Positions 23,986-37,600 of a stretch of 64,000 bases of DNA are shown piece by piece. A program made the position numbers and the translations under genes. This DNA comes from Datnioides undecimradiatus (lineage: Eukaryota > Chordata > Actinopteri > Lobotiformes > Datnioididae), in NCBI GenBank assembly GCA_008933995.1, contig WARS01000014.1:8851192-8915191 (forward strand), read 5' to 3'. How positions within the stretch are numbered: the stretch's first letter is position 1; every line of letters begins with the position of its first letter. The notes under the pieces are model-generated. The model saw only the letters and a program-made list of their open reading frames with translations, had not been told where the DNA came from and searched no databases.

Positions 23986-26900
23986 ATGCCATTATAATTG
24001 CATTATATATGCAAGTTGATTTTGCTAATGTTTTACCTACAATCTACAATCTAAATTATTTAAAGATATAATCATTTACTCATTACAATGTTGTAAAAGT
24101 AAGAGTTACTTTATTCTAAACATTACTCTTATTTACTTCGCCAATATCAAATGCTCTAACTATGCCATAGTTAAATACTCACACCTTTCATATTTAATAA
24201 AAACACAGAAAAAAACCAAAATGGACAGAAATGTAAGACACACTAATAAGTGGCACATGTAAGTGATTTAAGAGGACTTGTGTCATTCACAGACTTACAC
24301 TCCAGTCAAGACTGTATTACTACAGCACTTGTACGTATGCCACATACACAGCCCGTTCACAGCAGATACAGCCAGCTGTTATGCAAAACAGCCACAAATG
24401 ACCTGGAAATATACATTCTGAGATTTCCCACACAGCGTGAAAAATGCCAATTTGTCTCCAAACCTTACTATTTAATTGAAAATATGTCAAAAGTACAGAA
24501 ACGAGACGTTGAAATAGTAAAAAAAGGAAACCACCATCAGATGTTTTATTGAAAGATTTCTTGGTTAAAAATAGAAGACGAAAATAATCAGGTTGACAAA
24601 AAAAAAAGAAAAGGCATTTAGAAGGAGCGTGACATAGACTCTTGGGATTACCTAAATCAGAGCGGAAAAGGTTCAATTTGATTTCTGCTTTAAAGGAAGG
24701 TCTGTGGATAAATTTATTCAGTTGGAGCCCTGCATTTTAATCCCTTCCTGAAAAATTAACCTGATCCAGCCGGCGTGAATTTGACTTTGGGAAGCCACAG
24801 GTTCACTCGCCATGCATAGTGGTGGGCAGAACATTAATAACCTATAACCCTCTTGATAAATGCTGGAAAATCTGCAGGAGAATGTAGCTCTCGGCTGTTT
24901 AAAACCGTGAAGTAATGTATGCATAGAGTTGATCCATGCATGCCATCTTCAGTTCCGATGTAATACCGTAATTAAAATCGGTCTCTACAGCATATGTTTA
25001 TGCCACTGGTGTTCAAGTCAGTTAGATCATTTGCACAGATTTTGTATGCATATACGTAAGAAATTATAAGGCAAACACATTGTTGGGTTGTACTTACCTA
25101 CAGCATTAGGTGTGTTGTATGTAGGTACAGCTTGAAAATGTACTAATTTGCCTTTGTTTAAATACTTGTACTTATTGTAGCAGTACTCTAAATCTTTGGC
25201 CGTGAACTACATTGTTGGACTTTGTTGGACAGAAAGAAAGATGGATCAAAGTTGATGCTGTCATTTTTTAATCAATGCACCAATGGTACAGTTTGCACCT
25301 TCTAGTATCTGATGCTCAAGTAGCACAAACACGCATACGGGTGCTTGCTCAAAAGAGTCGCAATGCCAGTGTGTTAGTGAATGGGAGTTGTGAGAGACAG
25401 AAGCGAAGGATTACGCTGACATTTATGTCAAAGATCAACCAGTGAAACCTGAAAGAAAAGGGTTTCTGAGGCGTTCACTGCCTGAAGAAAAAAAAAAAAA
25501 AACATCCTGAAAATGTTTTATGAGGTCTAAAAAGCATTCATCGAGCTTGTTAAGGCTCAAGGATTCAAACCACGTGCTCGTTCGGAAAAGCAGTGAATGA
25601 AAGCATGAAAGTCTCACACCTCATCCACGGCAAGCAAAGGTACCATCACACAAAAGCGGTCATCACACAACCGCAATGTTAGAGTTCTGTACTCTCCATG
25701 CCGCATGTGAATGATGCACATGCGATGCAATTGAAAGTTAGTAAAAGCTCGCGAGAGTGACCGCTGAGGTTTTTTCCATAATACTGTGTTTGTTTCCAAG
25801 GAAACAGTCACTTTGATTAGTCCTATCATTATCAATAGCCAAAGTTCTTATTAACATCTATTCATATGCTTTTTGCCTGCTGCATATTCAGTTCCTACCA
25901 AGTATGACCCCCTGATTAAAAACTCAACATAAAAACTTTCTCTGTCAGACAGTAGCCTTCTTTCTGGAGTGGTGAAATTCTAAAACAGGCTGGTTATAAA
26001 GTTTCCACTCTGGGCAGAGACAGAAGTTTGATAAAGCAGTCAGAAAATAGCTGACAATCGATTTTTAAAGCTGTCACCTGACAGCATCCACGGTTGCTGA
26101 AACTACAGCTTCAGCTGCTCCCAGCCGAAGGCTTTTTTGGCTGCCAACCAGCTGGGATCCAGTTTCCAATTCATGTTCCAGCCACCACCATCCTGATGTG
26201 AAAGGTGCCTGGAGTTTGCACTGCCGAAGCATCAATCAAAAACAGTAGCACTGTGTCTCGGAAGCCGGGAGAATAAATAGTGAAATAAAACAACTTTAAT
26301 TGCTCCAAAACCGCAAACATGTTTGACCTTTAAGAACAGAGCAACAGCCGTACTTGCTACATGGTGACCTGAGGATAGGGAGATGTTGCATCCACTATCT
26401 CACTCTCCGGGGTTTCGGTCATACTCCCTCTTTCCAGTCTCCTGCAGCTGCCCCTCATGACAGCAAGCTTGTTTCCAATATCAAACGCATTCATATTTAA
26501 ATCAGATAAATCATTTCTTGGGGGGAACCGGAGGCTTGTTTTCTTCTTCCTTAAACTCAAACAAAATCAATACAACTACCTCGCCCACCATCACATGCTT
26601 TGGGGGATTTAATAGAATTTCTATTGTTACTGTGGAGTCAGTGAGTTAGCTGTGGGCTCCGTTTTTAGTTTTTTTTAATTTTATTTTATTTTATTAAACC
26701 AGTCATCCAATCTAATTTAAACTTTGCAGTTGCCAGATGCATAGAACTGTTCACCATAAATGGATGGAAAACCGCTGTTTTATGTCAATACTGTATACCA
26801 CTGTACTGTCTGCTTCACCTCAGAAAACTCACACCTGTCGTGACAGCTGTGGCTTTTTATACTGCAGTACCTGCTGATAACATGCACTATGATATCCCAA

Positions 26901-27018
26901 TCATCATTATTAATCGTGCAGGTAATCTATCATGCTCAGTTTGATAAAGACTTGACAAAGCCTTTCAGAAATCATTCAAAATTAAGTTTATGAATGCGTC
27001 TTTGAATAATATTTTACC
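23986..27018. other. unique non-coding DNA
   Basis: About 3 kb with no gene, RNA or repeat family recognised. Short poly(A) runs occur at 24598 and 25489. Confidence 0.5.
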
Positions 27019-27020
27019 AA

Positions 27021-27383
27021 AAGTCGTGACAGCCCTGGGCTATCCCTGTAGAGGCCCTGATGACATGGCTCCTCCCACCTCATTGAGTGATTGGTGTCAC
27101 CTGTTTGTAGACTTAGGAGGAGTGATTCCCAAGTTGCTGTTTCTCTTCCCTTCATTCCTCTTCAGCCTGAAAGGTCTCCACTCTGGTTCTCCAGCTCACC
27201 TGGCTACGATGCTGGATGGTTCTTCACTTGGCTAGGAGCCTGGGCTGGACTGTTGTTGATCTAGTTTTGGATTTTAGGTTGAGTTGTCCTTAATAAATTC
27301 ATTTTGGCTTATTTAAACTGTCACTGTGTCGCCTTCTCTTCTTTGTTGGGCTTCTCAAATGAGCCGGGAGCATAACAAAGTTG
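27021..27383 (+). mobile_element. LTR-like element (solo LTR candidate) with 6-bp flanking repeat
   Basis: The element starts TGACAGCCCTGGGC (27027) and ends GGAGCATAACA (27377), giving TG...CA ends over 351 bp. AATAAA at 27292 lies about 80 bp from the 3' end, as expected for a plus-oriented LTR. The flanks are AAGTCG (27021-27026) and AAGTTG (27378-27383). They are identical except for one C-to-T change at a CpG, the commonest mutation in vertebrates. An alternative reading is a perfect 5-bp AAAGT duplication with ends shifted by a few bases. No internal retroviral sequence is present. Confidence 0.6.
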
Positions 27384-27609
27384 TGTCGACTGCAAAATAA
27401 GAACTTCTTAAACTTCAAAGCTCCGTATCTCACCCCATATTTCATGTCCACTTCATCTATCTCAGCTATCTCAAAAAAGACTCTGTGAGCCGGTCTGAAG
27501 TCAGTGAGGGGTGAAGTATTCTCACCACATATTCTTTTATACATGTTACTCTGTGTGAACGGTAAATCGACTGTACATATGCAGCGACTTTCTCGTCTTC
27601 TGACCACTT

Positions 27610-27745
27610 AAAGCCCTTTTACACTGCATGTCAGCAATCACCTCATTCACGCACCGATAGGCGAATCATTCCACACAGCCGGGGATCGAGCCGTCACTTT
27701 CTAGACTAGCGGACAATCTCCTCTACCTCTGAGGCGCAGCGACCT
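27610..27745 (-). repeat. tRNA-derived SINE relic
   Basis: The plus strand reads 'cccttttacactgcatgtcagcaatcacctcattcac'-type sequence, then GCCGGGGATCGAGCCGTCAC (B box reversed), then 'ctagcggacaatctcctctacctctgaggcgcagcgac' (A box reversed). This is the same family and orientation as the relic at 20.1 kb. The central part of the family consensus is missing. Confidence 0.65.
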
Positions 27746-28194
27746 CGTGTGTAAGAGAAAGCCTATACGTGGTTTTTGTGCAGACACAACTCTTCGAGTG
27801 AGCGGCTCTTGAGACGGACTGAAGCTGAAATATCAAAGGCCAAGCAAACCTCCGGTTCTGAACAGACGGGGTTTGAACGAGCACTAAACTGGGGACTGGT
27901 GGACCGTGTCATAGCTGCTGCTCCTACTGCTGGTGCTGACTAACATGCATTTCAATAATGTGCAGCCTCTGAAGGTTAATCCACACCATCCAGCCAATCA
28001 GACTCAAGAATCTTCAGTGGTACAGATCTCAGAGACCCAAAAGGTAAATGGTAAACTTATAAAACATCCATTCCAGGTTCCTTCAACTTTGATCAGTGCT
28101 TTGAATCATTTCACACACAGTTTTCGAGCTCAATAAGCGGTTATTACTTAGTTTTCAGTTTTACCTCCAGGTAAAGATGGTGGCTTGTTCGCAA

Positions 28195-28804
28195 CCTTGT
28201 GACAGGTTTGTAACGTGAACCCAGCTGCAAGACTCAAGGCCAAACTGGTAGTTTAAAGCAAGGTTTATTGAACACAAGTGGATATTGTGTAACACAAAAT
28301 CACTCAATAGAGGAAGAAGACTTTAAACTAAAAAATCCCTAAAAAGGCAAAACCAAGAACTAATTTTACTCTGAAAAAATTAACACAAAATTCTCAATAA
28401 CAAAAAAATCACCCAATCGAGGAAGAAAATCACTCTTACGAGGTACAAATATATAGTAATCTAACAAAGTATAAAATGAAAGCTTCTTAACTAAACAAAA
28501 CGTGAACAGGCAAGACAGGGCAGAAAACATGAACGGGATCAAGGCGCTGGTTGTCGGACGAGAAAGCGAACACGACGAACTGGCACAAGACTGGGGAAGA
28601 CGCGGACTTATATACACGAGGAACAGGTGCAAACAATCGGGGCAGGGAAGACAATCAGACTGGCGGGAAAACACAAGAGGAAAGGCTAGCCACCTGAAAC
28701 GAGAGGGAAGTTAGATCGTTCAAAATAAAACGGGAAGTCATGAGACAACACCGACACAAAAAACTAAATCAAACTTGACCATCTTACTAAATCATGACAC
28801 CTTG
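28195..28804 (-). mobile_element. 600-bp solo-LTR-like element, copy A, TSD CCTTG
   Basis: The element occupies 28200-28799. On the minus strand it opens TGTCATGATTTAG and closes AACCTGTCA (TG...CA ends). The same five bases, CCTTG, sit directly outside each end (28195-28199 and 28800-28804). A TATA motif (GTATATAAGTCC, minus, near 28610) and a polyadenylation signal (CAATAAACC, minus, near 28266) are in the order expected for an LTR U3-R-U5. It has no gag/pol-like frame and no partner LTR nearby, so it is best read as a solo LTR left by recombination. Copy B lies at 61.7 kb. Confidence 0.82.
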
Positions 28805-30812
28805 TCTTATGATGTGACGTCATTGCCCAGTCTGACTTTATTCCAGTGATGTCACCAGATTCCTAAATCTCGGCTTTGAACATGACAAATATAACTTTAT
28901 CATCACTTCTAAAAATGCTTTACAAAACCACAAAAGGTAAGTCACAATAAACAGGAATACTCTGAATAAGCGGTACCAGAAACATGCCTCTGTAAGGTTT
29001 TCTATTTGCTTCCGCTCTGCTCCTTTTGGTAATGTGTTCAACCTTTCTGTTTCATTGAATCAGCATGTGTCAAAACCCCCAACAATAGCAATATAAAGCT
29101 TCTGTAAGCAGTCCTATTCTGTGTGCGCCTGCCTCATCTTCCTCTCTGGATGAACCCCCACCCCCCGATCAGTCTGCACCGCGTATCTGCTTTAACTTAA
29201 ATACATCAGCCTCCGTCTGCGTCCATGTCAGGCTCTATTACACAATGCCTTTTCTTTACATCAATGCTACCCCTCCACCAGTCTTCCCAGCATTCCATTC
29301 AACCCATGGCATCATTACAGCTACAGCATATGTTATGTGATAAAGCCATCAGGGCTTAAGCACCGCAGTTGGTGTTAATGTCGGGTTCATGTGTATTGCA
29401 TGCCAACTGTCAAAGGCCTCTCCAAGCGTCTCGGTTCGTCATGTATATGAAGCATCCTCAGCTCGTAATGTATTCAACCCCCTGCCGCCGTGTTTATGCA
29501 GCGCCTGCCTTCACGGTGATTTCAGATTGCCGCTTTCTGGGTGTCTATCGCAGTCGACAAAGCACAAATAAACCGGATTGTTACTCTCCGCATCAGTTTT
29601 CCCCTGACGTTATCATCCCAGCACTCCACCGCTGCTCTGGTCTCTTTCATATCCCCGCTCTCTCTCTCCATCCTCCCCCTCTCTTGGTTTCATTTCCTCT
29701 CCTCTCTGCCTCATCCCTCTGACACTTCTCTTTTCTTTGCCTTTTTTTATGTCCTGACCTCTCAAAATTCCCCAGCATGCCTGCCTGCTGCCACTGCGCT
29801 GGGGGGATTTGGAAGGATGATCAAGTGAAGATGATGTGCTTTGCAGCTTTTTTTTTCCTCTCTCCCTCTTTCTCACCCGCCGCGGCTGTATAATACTTTA
29901 TCCGCAACAGTTTAGACGACGCACTGATGCTCATTGGCTGCAACTCCTTACGATACAAGGCTTGTTACGCTGTCAACTAAGCATAAAAAAGAGGCACTAA
30001 CACCGTGCCGGCGCACTGCAAAGTCAAAGAAGAAAGACTTGTGTTGCTGTTGAAAGGGATGTCAGAGGAGGAAATAGGGGTGTGGGTGGGAGAGGAGGCG
30101 GGAAGAGCCCTCTGAGGTAAAAACATCTGATTGAAGGTGAGTTTTGAAATACGCAATTCGGGGTGGAAAAGACAAAGCAAAGCAGAAAAAAAGTAGGAAA
30201 CACAGTAGAAGAAGAGAAGAAGAAGGCTTTTTCTGGGTGAAGTGTAGACTGGAGGCGAAAGCTGTGATCCTCTCTCCTCTCTCTCCCTCCATGACACACT
30301 TCATGAGTTGCCAAATTAGACGTGGAACTTATGAAAAAGCACTTGAACAGGCAATTATTTTCCCCCTCATGAAAATCCCTGTGTTAGTGTCGGCTTATTA
30401 GGAGATGAATGCGCCTGGCATTTAGCTTGTTGTTTGTTGCACAAATGAATGGAGGGAAAGCAAAGCGTCAGAGGAGACTTTATTAGTCTCCGACACACAC
30501 GCGCACAACACACACGCGCTACTGCAAAGATTAAAGGGTGTAAGAATATTGTAAGCTCATGAGCACCTGAGCGTGTGCAAACACCAGCCCTGCCTCCTGC
30601 AAAATGTCTGTGTATTCTGCTAGTTTGCTTTGCAAGTGCAGCCGCCCTGATTAGATTCACTCGGATGTACGAAGAGCAGGACTTTAACGCCACGGGCTGA
30701 AGCTCATGCCCTGCTTCCTGTGTTTTCATACATATTGGCAAATAAAAGTCCTTTAGTTAGTACATCACAAAAAGCTCCACATTACTTCAACTGAACTCCA
30801 AATACTCATGCG
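28805..30812. other. unique non-coding DNA
   Basis: No gene is recognised. Pyrimidine-rich runs occur at about 29640-29720 and 29850-29880. The segment 29885-29985 has a CCAAT-type ATTGG and even complexity but no supported promoter. Confidence 0.5.
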
Positions 30813-31270
30813 TTCCTTAAAGCCACAGTGTCGGACTTCTGTCTCCCCCTGCTGGCAGTGAGAGTAATCGCATAAACACATGTATATGACTCCATATCCT
30901 CCTCCGTGCTCCTAGTTGCTGTAGTCTACTCTGCAGCTACAGTTGCCCCTTCCCCCTTACCCAAGTTGCTGTGTCCTCTCCCATGCTTCATTCAGATGTA
31001 ACTTTTTTTTTTCCACATTTAAATGTAGTTTTGTTTTTTGGCTTTAAACATACCTTATAATGCTGTACATCACCGTATAGTAAACTGAGCACAGCAGCAA
31101 CACTTATATTATTTACCTGGTGAATAGAAACCCCCAATATTCAGACACCTTTTGCTCCATTTTGGGTCGCCACCAGTTCCCGAAGGAAATATCTGGCTCT
31201 TTGGCTGATAAACGCTCCGCTGTGTTCATAAGCTAGTCTCTACCTGGCTCTGTCTGCTGTTTGGCGGTAG
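30813..31270 (+). repeat. dispersed fish repeat, diverged
   Basis: It starts CCTTAAAGCCACAGTGTCGG and 'tccccctgctgg', and later contains CGCCACCAGTTCCCGAAGGA, AATATCTGGCTCTTTGGCTG and ATAAACGCTCCGCTGTGTTC. These phrases occur in this order in a very common percomorph repeat that I recognise but cannot name. A partial copy in the opposite orientation is at about 49.73-49.88 kb. No termini or target duplication were identified. Confidence 0.55.
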
Positions 31271-34032
31271 CGTACAGGAGTTTTTAGAGCTTTTCCTCTA
31301 AAATCAGTCTCGGGTTGTGGGTGAAAACAACATAGCGAGAGCTATGAGACCAAACCAAAGCTGTGAAGTTGTAGCCGAGGAGCAAAACATGGAGCAGAAA
31401 CTCACTATTTAGCTCTGTAAAGCTGTGGAGAGCTGCAGGTTCTGATGATTTTCTCTGCAGGATCATCACTCCAAGTGACTCCATGATATTGTGCCATTGT
31501 ATAAATGATACTGTAACACTGCATTTGGTTCTAGCCAAAAAAGGCAGTTTTGGCAGTGCACCAATGTCCCTAACACGCACAAAATCTTATTACTGAGTCG
31601 GTGGCCGGCCATGTGTTGGGGGAACAGGTTCGCTGGGAAGGTCAGGCACAGGGAAGCACGGATTAGAACTCAGGATTTGTTCAGTCTGGGTAAATGGGGA
31701 CAAAACGTATTAACAGCAGGTTTAATGACATGAAACAAGTTCAGTTGAGGAAGTTCACAGCTCACTATTAAAATAATCTCCTAACCACACTATAAAAGTG
31801 TCTCTCCTGCCAGCTCAGTCCTCGTATTATTGTCAGTCTTGTTCTGTTTTCCTGGAAAACTCTTTCATTGCCCATTGGGGCGCCAATGCATGTGAGTTGC
31901 CTGAAGAAACTTAGAGAACTTGCATTTGGATAAATCATTTATTTCCTGTATGGTAGCTCTCTGTAGGCATAAGCGTTCAAAGGCAGAATTATTACAAAGA
32001 TGTAATGTCAAAGAGACAGTTCACTGCTGGATCTCTGCCTCAGAAATAAAGCAGCTGTGTATCCCATTTGCCGCGAGTCCCATTTCTAATCATTTTGTTC
32101 AGGAGAGCATTCGCCGATTAATTCCATCCGCCGCAAACGAAGTATGTCAGAGACTGTGAACCCAAGAACCGAATTAAGAAATCAACAGGGGTCTAAAAAT
32201 ATTCTGCGCAGGAAATGTCATGCTATAATACCAGGAGAAAAATAAATGGGAGCCGCGCAATCATGAGACCGACGACAACATGAACTAAGTGTTCCATTAG
32301 ATTATCGTGTGTGTTTGTGCGTGGAGGCTTATTGTACCCAGAAATCTCATCCTGCGAAACGTCTTGAAAACAGATTGCGTGCAGCATTAAGCAATGTTAC
32401 CTCCCAAATGTAATCTGTTCACGAATATTGCTCTGAAAATGAGATCTACAAAGGTATATCTGAATGGTCTGCACTGTGTTTGGGAAGTCTCCCTTTCTAA
32501 AATGGACTATTTGAATATGTATTTAAATCACTCTGCTGGCATTCATCATCTGCACGCTGAAGGTTTGTTGATTTCTTTGGAGGGCAAACAGGAGAAAGAG
32601 TCGATCAGAACACTTTTTTTATCAGTACACCTTGGTGCTGTGGTCCCATCTGAACCGGCTGTGTTTCTTTATCCTGATCCGGAGTGAGCGCGGTGACAAT
32701 ATCCATCCCTCAGCCTGAGCGTTCCAGCTTTTTCTCCGGGGTTTTGATCCACTTCTGTCAACCGCGCTCTAAGACTGGAAGCGCCATGATCACAGCTTCA
32801 AATGCCTTCACTTAACTCTTATTGATTTCCGCTTCCTCTTTTCTCTTGTCTATTCACGCAACCGTCATGTAAACACTTAACACAGGCAGCTGAAAGACAA
32901 ACAGCTTTCAGCTGCCAGAATATGTCCCTTTTAAAATATAATATCATGCCATTAGTCTCTATACACACTAACTGTGTCATGTAATGCTAAGGTTAAGTTA
33001 AGAGGTCATGCTCCACACAATGACAGCGTCACTACTGAGAAACACTTCTGCTCTTACTGTGCGAGCTTTAATGAAACCAAGGGTTTGCCAGTATTACTTG
33101 AGGACTATTTCCCGGAATGGATGTGTTGCACCCTCTTGAAGAAAAGCAGAGGCTCTTTTTGGCTCACAGTCCTCGTCTGAACCCTTCGAAGACATTCAGT
33201 TAAACCACATTAGTCCACAGGAAGGAACTGGACCGTTGCAGGAGCAAAGAATAACATGGCGATTGTATAATATACGTACAACAAAGACAGCCAAACTGTC
33301 AGCAACAGACAAAAAAAAAAAAAAGCTTCACATTAGTAATATCAACGATTTCCTCAGCTTTCTCAGAAGGGGCCGCTTTGGGTAAATCACAGTGACGCAT
33401 TTTTCACAACAATGTATGCTGCGGCGAAACAAATGCTCATTAAGATAAATAACGTGAGGTGGGGAAAGCAGCAAAATATTCTGCTTAAGCAGTTTCTCAT
33501 TGCATATTTTGACATCAGTAATTTTCAACTCTGTTCATGTGAGTTGAACCGCAGCAAAACATAACCCTCCTCAAAATAAGTGAGAATTAATGAACAGAAA
33601 TCCTGAAAAAAAGAAGAAAAAACTCATTTTCAGGATTAAAACCGACTATAAGAAGCAGCTATGTTTTGATTATGTGTCTCACCTGTGCAGTAAGGTCCGC
33701 GACTCCATGCGGACACGCTCCCTCTTTACTCCCCATATGTCCTTGGTTGAGCGCCCTCAGTGGTTCAAACTAGATCACAGGACTGGAGGGAGAACATGAC
33801 ACACAAAGCCTTTAAGCCCATTTAAATGTTCATACGGTGTCTGACGGAGGGGAGACGGTGCGTGTCCACATGAGAGTTGTGTGTATTTACTGTACGTGCG
33901 TGTGAGTGACAGCACACGTGGTGCGCGTGTGACGGGCAATCGGCGTGTCGGCCTCGTCTGAGTCAGCGTGAGCATGCTTTGGTGCTGACGCTGGGGCTTA
34001 GACTTGATATGTTTTTTGCATACGTGTGTTTG

Positions 34033-34035
<3 letters not shown>
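31271..34035. other. unique non-coding DNA
   Basis: No gene is recognised. 31271-31620 may belong to the dispersed repeat on its left. A TATA-like CTATAAAAG occurs at 31790. 31900-32170 is even-complexity sequence with ATTA-type words. A poly(A) run lies at 33310. Confidence 0.5.

Positions 34036-34038
<3 letters not shown>

Positions 34039-34065
<27 letters not shown>
34039..34065. repeat. (TG)n microsatellite
   Basis: About thirteen perfect TG units. Confidence 0.92.
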
Positions 34066-34222
34066 CTGACTTCAAAGCAGACCTCTGGCTCAGTCTCAGT
34101 TTAATATTAAGCATTCGGAGCCTCTGGAGCCAGCAGCGCGTGTCAACGGAACAGAGTGATTTGCAACAGAGTGAGCGGGTTGTGCCCGTACACACACATG
34201 CAAACACATACTAAAACACATG

Positions 34223-34250
34223 CGTGTGTGTGTGTGTGTGTGTATGTGTG
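34223..34250. repeat. (GT)n microsatellite
   Basis: GT run with one AT interruption, 160 bp from the previous TG run. Confidence 0.9.
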
Positions 34251-34559
34251 AGCGAGGCTGCACATTTGTCTCCGTGAGCGTTTGACAGAGAAAGGGAGAA
34301 TATGTGAGTGCGCATGTTGGTCTTCCCCTGCTTACAGCGAACAGCAGCACTTACTCAGTCAGCCTGATAAAGAGAGCATTATAGAAGCAATCCATTTGCC
34401 TGAAGAAGGCTTGCAGATGAAATAGAATAGTCAGGCTGCTGGGGGAAAGAGAATACGATTTGATGCATTACTCAACATGTCAAAAAGTATTTTTCCAATT
34501 TATTCCGCGTAACTTTGGGAGAGTTGGAGGGGCATTTGTTTTGAGAGCAGCCAGTGGAG

Positions 34560-34632
34560 CCCAGTGGTGCTGGGGGATGGAGGGAAGAGGAGAGGAAAAG
34601 AGGAAGAAGGGAGGAGAGGGGGAGAAAAACTG
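34560..34632. repeat. purine-rich tract
   Basis: Nearly pure A/G sequence on the plus strand. Confidence 0.7.
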
Positions 34633-37600
34633 GCAGCGACATTATGTTTTAAAAGTTGCAGTAGGCTGAGGGTTTTATTTAAAAAAACAAGCAAAAAAAA
34701 GAACAATAGCAGCCATTTTAGCCTAAATAATAAACTGGGGCATAGAAGAAAATAGCCACAGTCACTGCTCATAAAGACGGCAGATCGACCCCATTTATTC
34801 AAATTAAATACCAACTGACATGCGATTAACCTTATTTCTGCGTCTTTGCGCGTGCGCGCTTTAATTCCTCTGCCTCTGATAACGACCGCGTTGTCAGCGA
34901 CGAGGTGGCCCGGTACGGTTCGGACGATGGGTGAGTGCGGCAATGCATGGAACTCCTCTTGTTCTGCAGCAAGTGAGCAGCATTGTCTTCAGAAAGTTGG
35001 AGAAAAATAAAAATGGGTGGAACTTCACCGAGACGACCCGCGTCATTTAGGCTCTGAAGAGTGTGGATCTCACTGTCGTCCTTCATATTAATGGTGGGTG
35101 ACAAGGGCCACTCCAGCACTTTAGTGTTCCCTCTCAATAAAGTTGGTGGACTTGTGAGAGAAGGAATCATCCGTATAACGCCAAATCACAACAAAGGTCA
35201 TCGTAGTGGCACTTTACATACAGAGCAGGTCCTGACCAAACTCAATATTATTCAATAATTATACTGTATATCATCCTTTGTTTGTTTCAGGACCTAAAAC
35301 CCTGGTTTCTATGCCTCCTATGATGCAACTGGGCATTGTAAATGTTAAAACCCTTCCTGCCTGGTGAATAATATGGCACCAATATCAGTGCTAGTATCCC
35401 AGATTTTCTGTCCAAGGTTGTGTTCCCAAGCAGAGAAAGCACCGATGACATCACCAAGGACCACATCTTATGTAGTTCTGAAGTTAACTTCAGCCTTTGA
35501 TTCTACATCTGGATACTGTGAATCACACAAAGTCTTTTCTGTGCATCACTTGCAAGTGGGTGGGAGTTGGGGCTGAAGATAGAAAATAAAATAACAGTTT
35601 AAACTTTGTGGTTCATGTCTCCTGAAACCCTCACAGACACGAGGAGAACATGCAAACTCTACAGAGAAGATCCCTTCAATTCAAAATACCCTCTGGAGGC
35701 GGGCGATAGACCCTTGAACTGAACAATTGAGTCAAACTTGAATTCTTTGAGGATTTATATTACAGTGCTGAGCTTTGTAGAAAGGGAAAAGCCATTTTTG
35801 TAAGACTTGGGCATGATTGCATCTCATGTGACACATCACTTCTTCTCAGGGAGCGTATGTGGCATCTTTTAGCTAATTAGTTTGTTTTTTTTTATTTCAA
35901 CTGTAATTTAGACCCATATATGAAGAAGCGATCGCACTCTCTAAGCTCTGCTCAGGGGCTTTGACTCAGGTCCATCAGAACCAGTACTGGCCACGACCTC
36001 ATTAGAGGACGTTGCTCCAGAGGACATGACCCATATCCTGAATGGTCCCTGCTGCTAAAACAATGGAAAATAAGTCTATGAAGCAGCAAAGCACATTAAA
36101 GAATGCTGTTTTTTCCAGTGTATTCTCCTTCAGACATCATGTACAGCGTGTTCGGTGCGATCTGTCTCTCATTCTTTCCAGAAATGATTAAAAAACAAGC
36201 AAAACAAAGGTCCTCGAGCTTAAAAAGTGAAGCCTGGCACAAACTGGAATGTAACTTTATTTGCTCCTAATTTCATTGTGGTTACTCTCAGCAGGCAGGC
36301 TCAGAGCTGTTGCGTCCCAAATATCAGGCACATTTGATGAGGACATGTCTCCCTCCAGACACGGCTGCTGCACTCGGGAACAGCGGGGAGCTGACCTTCT
36401 CCCGGCAGGGTGTCGATGAGGCACTGCCAACATGTGTATTCTGACTATTCCAACCAGAACCCATCTGGAACTCACATTTCATCATTTCAGAAACACTGAA
36501 CTGCGCTTGTCTCACGTGTAAACTCTCTCATGCCGTTTGTGGAATTGAATGCAGAGCCTACGCCACCAGACAACACCTGAAGCCCTGCTAAAACTGCAAT
36601 ATCCCCTCAGTCCCAACAATGACTGGACAAATGTTTGTGACACAATGCTGAGTCATGGTAATTGGAGCACAGCTATAATGACATTTTTCAAGCCTTCAGG
36701 AGCAGATCTTGGCTTTTACCCAGTCTTCCAATCAGGAAGCAGAGAGGTAATTATAGAGGAAATACCTATTTCTCCATTAGCTTTTAAACAAATCTGGGAA
36801 ATGAAATGCGTCTTCAGTGTTCCTACCTGATGGATGAACCTGTCTTCTCTGATCCTCCTGCACAATGTTCGGTTTTTAATCAGCTGCCACAGCAGCAGAG
36901 ATGTTTTCTAATGGAGTGGAGGCCTCCGGCCAGTCGCGGAGTCATAATAAGGAGATTCTGGAGAAATCCTGGTGGACTGATGCTGCTCTGTTGACTCAGC
37001 TGCGGTCTGCTGAACTTACAAAGCTGGGTGCTCACCATCTCATTGCCATGCAAACTTTCAATCTGCTCACACACACTCTGTTAGCCGGAGGATCACCTTC
37101 CAACCCAAAGTAGTTTGGCGGTCCTAACAGAGGGTGAATGGCACAGGGAGCCCACGTCAATTGTGTTTAATAGCATTTCATGTTTAATGCGGCGTTCTTA
37201 CTTTTACATGGTGTTCTGGCATCTGTAGTTCAGCTCAGTGCAGTCAGTGACATAGTGAGAATACTTAATATGTACCGTACAGTGACACTGTGCAATAATA
37301 ATAATATTAATAAATGTAATAAAGCATAATGGAAACTTAATGGGATGGATGTATTAAACTACCCAGATGATGCATATCCTGTTGTATTTTCAGCTGTTAT
37401 TTTACATTTTCAGTACAATTATGTAGAGTAATACAATGCATCATGATTTGTATCTGCCCTAGTTACCTTGTTGATTTCCATTCATATTTATTATATATTT
37501 ATTTATTTTATAGGAATTGAGGGTTATGTTGTTCAATCAATCAGTTTATGGCTTCAACTCCACGATGTCCCAGAATATGCAGGAAAACGCATGGATCTCA

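Noticed and set aside
34500..34943. 147-codon minus-strand open frame
   Set aside because: Built on a purine-rich tract read as Ser/Pro/Phe/Leu; no domain or splice support.
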